Source of the DNA: Caproicibacterium amylolyticum
Lineage (GTDB): Bacteria > Bacillota > Clostridia > Oscillospirales > Acutalibacteraceae
Length of the DNA: 64,000 bases
Assembly (NCBI RefSeq): GCF_014467055.1
Contig: NZ_CP060696.1
Coordinates: 868,001-932,000, forward strand
Reading direction: 5' to 3'
Shown: in pieces, positions 61,340 to 64,000 of the stretch
Layout of the letters: the number at the start of each line of letters is the position of its first letter
Numbering within the stretch: the stretch's first letter is position 1
Position numbers and translations under genes: made by a program
The notes under the pieces: model-generated
Told to the model about the DNA's origin: nothing
What the model saw: the letters and a program-made list of their open reading frames with translations, nothing else
Databases searched by the model: none

Positions 61340-61700
61340 TTCAGTAAAAGTTCCGCCCGTCCTTTCAAGGGCAGTAGGGGTGTGGGGGGCGAAGTCCGCC
61401 ACGACCTTGTCCTTATCCTAAGAAGCGCTCACGGGTTTGGGAGCCCACATGTCAGGCTCCCAAGGTCTTGCTTGTAAAACAAAAGGCACACTCTTTAACA
61501 ATGTCAAATTGTAAAGGGTGTGCTTTTTTATGTTCTGATTTTGTACGCCTGTTTGCAATGCTCTGCAGAGCATTGCAAAGGCAGAAGATGAAAAACTCTT
61601 AACCCGGAATTGCATCTCGGACCTGCTTCTTAGAATGCTAAGAGCAAAGACCTTGGGGCTTTGCCCCAAACCTACAGCCTTGTGAATAAGGCTGGCGAAA
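61340..61700. repeat. Repeat-rich intergenic region with hairpins
   Basis: Contains a relative of the 10990-11085 element (61350-61425, plus strand), a GGGAGCC/GGCTCCC hairpin and the terminator 61486-61530. It also holds a perfect 28-bp palindrome (61552-61579, TTTGCAATGCTCTG and its complement) and a GGGGC-TTT-GCCCC hairpin near 61655. No gene is seen on either strand. Confidence 0.6.
61486..61530 (+). terminator. Intrinsic terminator downstream of glyS
   Basis: GCACACTCTTT pairs with AAAGGGTGTGC (one G-T wobble), then TTTTTT. Confidence 0.75.
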
Positions 61701-61723
61701 ACTTTGTTGAAAGGGCTGCTTTG

Positions 61724-62842
61724 TTAATTTCCTTTCTTGTCGTGCCGATACAGCAGATAGGCCAGGCCGCCGGTGACTGCTGCGGTTTTAATCAAAATCG
61801 GCAGCACCTGCTCCGGTGTAGCAGGGAATTTATCTAAAAACAAATCACGCATGGGGTGTGAAACTTTGTGGCCAAAAATATCATGGTAGCTGAGCAACTT
61901 TGTTTCATATTTGCGCGGGTTACTTTCATACAGCGTAAACATTCTGACAGCGCGGTCGGCACCTGGGCCGTAGGTGTTGAAGCCACAGCAGGGTGCATAG
62001 CCTGCATCGATTCCGTGCAGCGGGCCGGAAAAAGAGTTGCGGTGGTCATGACCAACGTACAGTCCCAGTACATCGCCGGCCTCTGTTAAAGCGTCCAATT
62101 CACCGGAATTGGATTCCGGAACGCAGGGTGCTTCCCCAAGTTCGCCACCGTAAACTTTTTCTTGATCCAGAAGGTAAAAATGTTCTTTGCGGCTGCCGAA
62201 AGCCGGAATTGCGTGCGGGGTGCCTTTTGGAACTTCTTTCAGAAATTCATAAAATTCCGGAACCGGAATGTGCTGAAACACCAGAGAGGGAAGATAGGTA
62301 CCACCGTTTTCTTTTGCCAAACGTTCCCGTGTGCGGCGGTACCACTCAATCTGGTGCGGTTTTACCGGTGCAAAACGTTCCGAGTTGGAGTCCAGAATGT
62401 AAAGAGCAAAGGCATTTTTTCCATCTTTGCCAGCAATCGTCAGGCAGCTTGTGCCGCAATCCTCTACATCCTCAATCGGGTTGACACACTCAGGGTACTG
62501 CAGATAGTAGTACATTTGCTGGCGATTGGTAAGTCCGGCCTGTGCGTCGTGATTGCCAAATGTTATGACGAATGGGATGTGCTGCTCCGCAAAGGGTGCC
62601 AGAATTTTGTGCAGTGTTGTACCGGCTTTCAGTTTGCCGCCGGGCGTGTGGAAGAAGGGACTGTAGCCTTTGAGCTGGTCACCGGTAAAAATGACCAGGT
62701 CGGGTTTTTCGCGGCGCAGAGCTGCGTCCAGAAATGTAATGGAGTCACCGCACACCAGGGGGCTTTCCTGTATATCAGCCACCTGCATAATGCGGAATGT
62801 GCCGTCTTTTTTAAAGCAAAGCGGTGCAAGCTTTCTTTCCAT
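61724..62842 (-). CDS. Calcineurin-like metallophosphoesterase
   Basis: 372 residues. Metallophosphoesterase motifs: MQVADIQES (D and the position of H is I-Q here), IFTGDQL, ITFGNHDAQ, YVGHDHRNSF. Related to the purple acid phosphatase-like PAP29/DCR2 group. No signal peptide is visible; a hydrophobic C-terminal segment is followed by basic residues. Substrate unknown. Confidence 0.85.
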   Translation of the reverse strand: MERKLAPLCFKKDGTFRIMQVADIQESPLVCGDSITFLDAALRREKPDLVIFTGDQLKGYSPFFHTPGGKLKAGTTLHKILAPFAEQHIPFVITFGNHDAQAGLTNRQQMYYYLQYPECVNPIEDVEDCGTSCLTIAGKDGKNAFALYILDSNSERFAPVKPHQIEWYRRTRERLAKENGGTYLPSLVFQHIPVPEFYEFLKEVPKGTPHAIPAFGSRKEHFYLLDQEKVYGGELGEAPCVPESNSGELDALTEAGDVLGLYVGHDHRNSFSGPLHGIDAGYAPCCGFNTYGPGADRAVRMFTLYESNPRKYETKLLSYHDIFGHKVSHPMRDLFLDKFPATPEQVLPILIKTAAVTGGLAYLLYRHDKKGN

Positions 62843-63038
62843 AAAATTTGTTCCTCCCCTACGGGCTTCCCTGATTGAATTCTCTATCCAAATCTATAAT
62901 TCACAAAATTTGATATACAATATTACTATGCCACAAAATTGGATTCTCTGCAAGCAAAAACAGGGAAAAAATGCGTGTGCGCAAAAATGAGAAAGCACAT
63001 GATGTACAGACCAATTATGAAAATTCACGAAATTTGTA
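62843..63038. other. Intergenic region before araA
   Basis: AT-rich; upstream region of the metallophosphoesterase gene. I see no gene or clear operator. Confidence 0.5.
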
Positions 63039-63067
63039 TTGACATGTGCTTGCTTTAATGCTATATT
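63039..63067 (+). promoter_or_regulatory. Sigma-A promoter of araA
   Basis: TTGACA, 17-nt spacer, TATATT. The 165-nt leader after it holds a GCAGCC/GGCTGC hairpin (around 63150) and AAGGAG near the start codon. Confidence 0.75.
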
Positions 63068-63234
63068 ATGCATAGAAAATCAAATAGACAGAATGGAATC
63101 GTAAACAATTTTTATTTTTCGGCTTTTTCCTGTGAGGACAGAACAAAAATGCAGCCTAATTTTTCACAATATGGCTGCTGTTGTCCGGTCAGGTTTTGTG
63201 TGGAAAAGTAAAAAAAGAAGGAGCGCTGTTATTT

Positions 63235-64000
63235 ATGGCAGGATTAAAGCAGTATGAATTTTGGTTTGTTGTGGGCAGTCAGGACCTTTACGGGCCGGAA
63301 GTTCTGAAAACGGTTGACGAACACAGCCGCGAAATGGTTGACGAATGGAATAAGAGCGCAGCAATTCCCTGCACACTGATGTGGAAGCCGGTTGTTCGCA
63401 ATGCCGAGGAGATTTACGACACCCTGACAGCGGCAAACGCTGACCCGAAGTGTGCCGGTGTCATTACTTGGATGCATACGTTTTCACCCAGCAAAATGTG
63501 GATTCCTGGTTTCAAAGCACTGCAGAAGCCGCTGCTGCATTTGAATACACAGTACAACCGCGATATTCCGTGGAACGAAATCGACATGGACTTCATGAAC
63601 CTGAACCAGTCAGCACACGGTGACCGCGAGCACGGCTACATTGCTGCCCGTATGCGTCTGCAGCAGAAAGTTATTTCCGGCTGGTGGAAAGAAGAAAAGA
63701 CCTGCAAGCGTATGGCAGGCTGGATGCGCGCGGCTGTCGGTGCATTTGAAAGCCACCGTACACGTGTACTGCGTATTGGTGACAATATGCGTAATGTTGC
63801 CGTTACAGACGGTGACAAGGTGGAAGCTGCTATTCGCCTTGGCTGGCGCGTGGACTATTATGGTGTCGGCGATGTGATTCGTGAGGTGGAAGCAGTTACC
63901 GAAGACGAAATCAATGCACAGATGGCTTCCTACGGCGAACTGTATGATATGGCTACCGACAATGTGGAATCCGTCCATTATCAGGCACGCGAAGAAGTTG
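63235..64000 (+). CDS. araA: L-arabinose isomerase, 3'-truncated by the window
   Basis: First 255 residues of about 495. It converts L-arabinose to L-ribulose. The start MAGLKQYEFWFVVGSQDLYG is diagnostic, as are VITWMHTFSPSKMWIPGF and DMDFMNLNQSAHGDREHGYI. AAGGAG precedes the ATG. The reading frame is intact to the window end. Confidence 0.95.
   Translation, partial: MAGLKQYEFWFVVGSQDLYGPEVLKTVDEHSREMVDEWNKSAAIPCTLMWKPVVRNAEEIYDTLTAANADPKCAGVITWMHTFSPSKMWIPGFKALQKPLLHLNTQYNRDIPWNEIDMDFMNLNQSAHGDREHGYIAARMRLQQKVISGWWKEEKTCKRMAGWMRAAVGAFESHRTRVLRIGDNMRNVAVTDGDKVEAAIRLGWRVDYYGVGDVIREVEAVTEDEINAQMASYGELYDMATDNVESVHYQAREEV

Noticed and set aside
2..64000. CRISPR arrays, rRNA genes, insertion sequences
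   Set aside because: No regularly spaced repeats, rRNA-like stretches or transposase genes were seen in the window.

Overview
The window looks like a chromosome segment of a low-to-mid GC Gram-positive anaerobe of the class Clostridia, probably of the Oscillospiraceae/Ruminococcaceae type. The reasons are AGGAGG-type ribosome binding sites, TTG and GTG starts, a YlmC/YmxH sporulation-type gene, a single-chain (GlyQS-type) glycyl-tRNA synthetase, a gatB gene and an FrhB-like ferredoxin protein. The species cannot be named from the sequence alone.

Left flank (1-13178). It holds the end of a membrane protein gene, the tRNA CCA-adding enzyme, a C39-peptidase-like protein that appears to have lost its catalytic Cys and His, ylmC/ymxH, gatB and a chemotaxis receptor. 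On the minus strand follow a three-gene ABC importer (lipoprotein, permease, ATPase), a small DUF2294-like gene and an FAD oxidoreductase. Clear hairpin terminators separate most of the units.

Biosynthetic-looking operon (13021-18751). A 10-bp palindrome and a good sigma-A promoter precede five tightly packed plus-strand genes: a P-loop protein resembling DUF1611/DgcN, an FrhB-like iron-sulfur protein, a class-II-like EPSP synthase homologue, an MFS exporter and a nitroreductase. I do not recognise this combination as a described pathway. It is a candidate small-molecule or peptide-derived natural product cluster.

Prophage (attL 19491-19547 to attR 58860-58916, about 39.4 kb). It sits in the 3' end of a tRNA-Thr(CGT) gene and is bounded by a 57-bp direct repeat. 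Next to attL is a plus-strand accessory block: two acidic small proteins, each behind an identical 45-bp promoter carrying an operator-like inverted repeat, with two helix-turn-helix genes between them. This layout resembles anti-CRISPR/Aca loci. On the minus strand come lysis genes, a siphovirus tail, head, portal and terminase. Upstream of the terminase lies a strongly folded intergenic region of about 640 nt, led by a tRNA-like element with a collapsed anticodon arm and ended by an intrinsic terminator. It is a candidate large ornate phage RNA of the ROOL/GOLLD kind. Further right are a late-regulator-like gene, a MazG-like protein, a VRR-NUC nuclease, a DEAH helicase, a 9-mer iteron array that may be the origin, a DUF927 primase/helicase, a Sak4/SSB-like pair, a DNA methyltransferase, a Lar-like anti-restriction protein and an antirepressor. 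The lysogeny control region has two regulators that share an operator core. It is followed by a membrane protein, a lipoprotein and the integrase, with integrase arm-site-like repeats at both ends.

Right flank (58945-64000). It holds a tRNA-Pro, a GtrA-like membrane protein, glyS, a repeat-rich intergenic region, a metallophosphoesterase and the start of araA (L-arabinose isomerase), cut by the window end.
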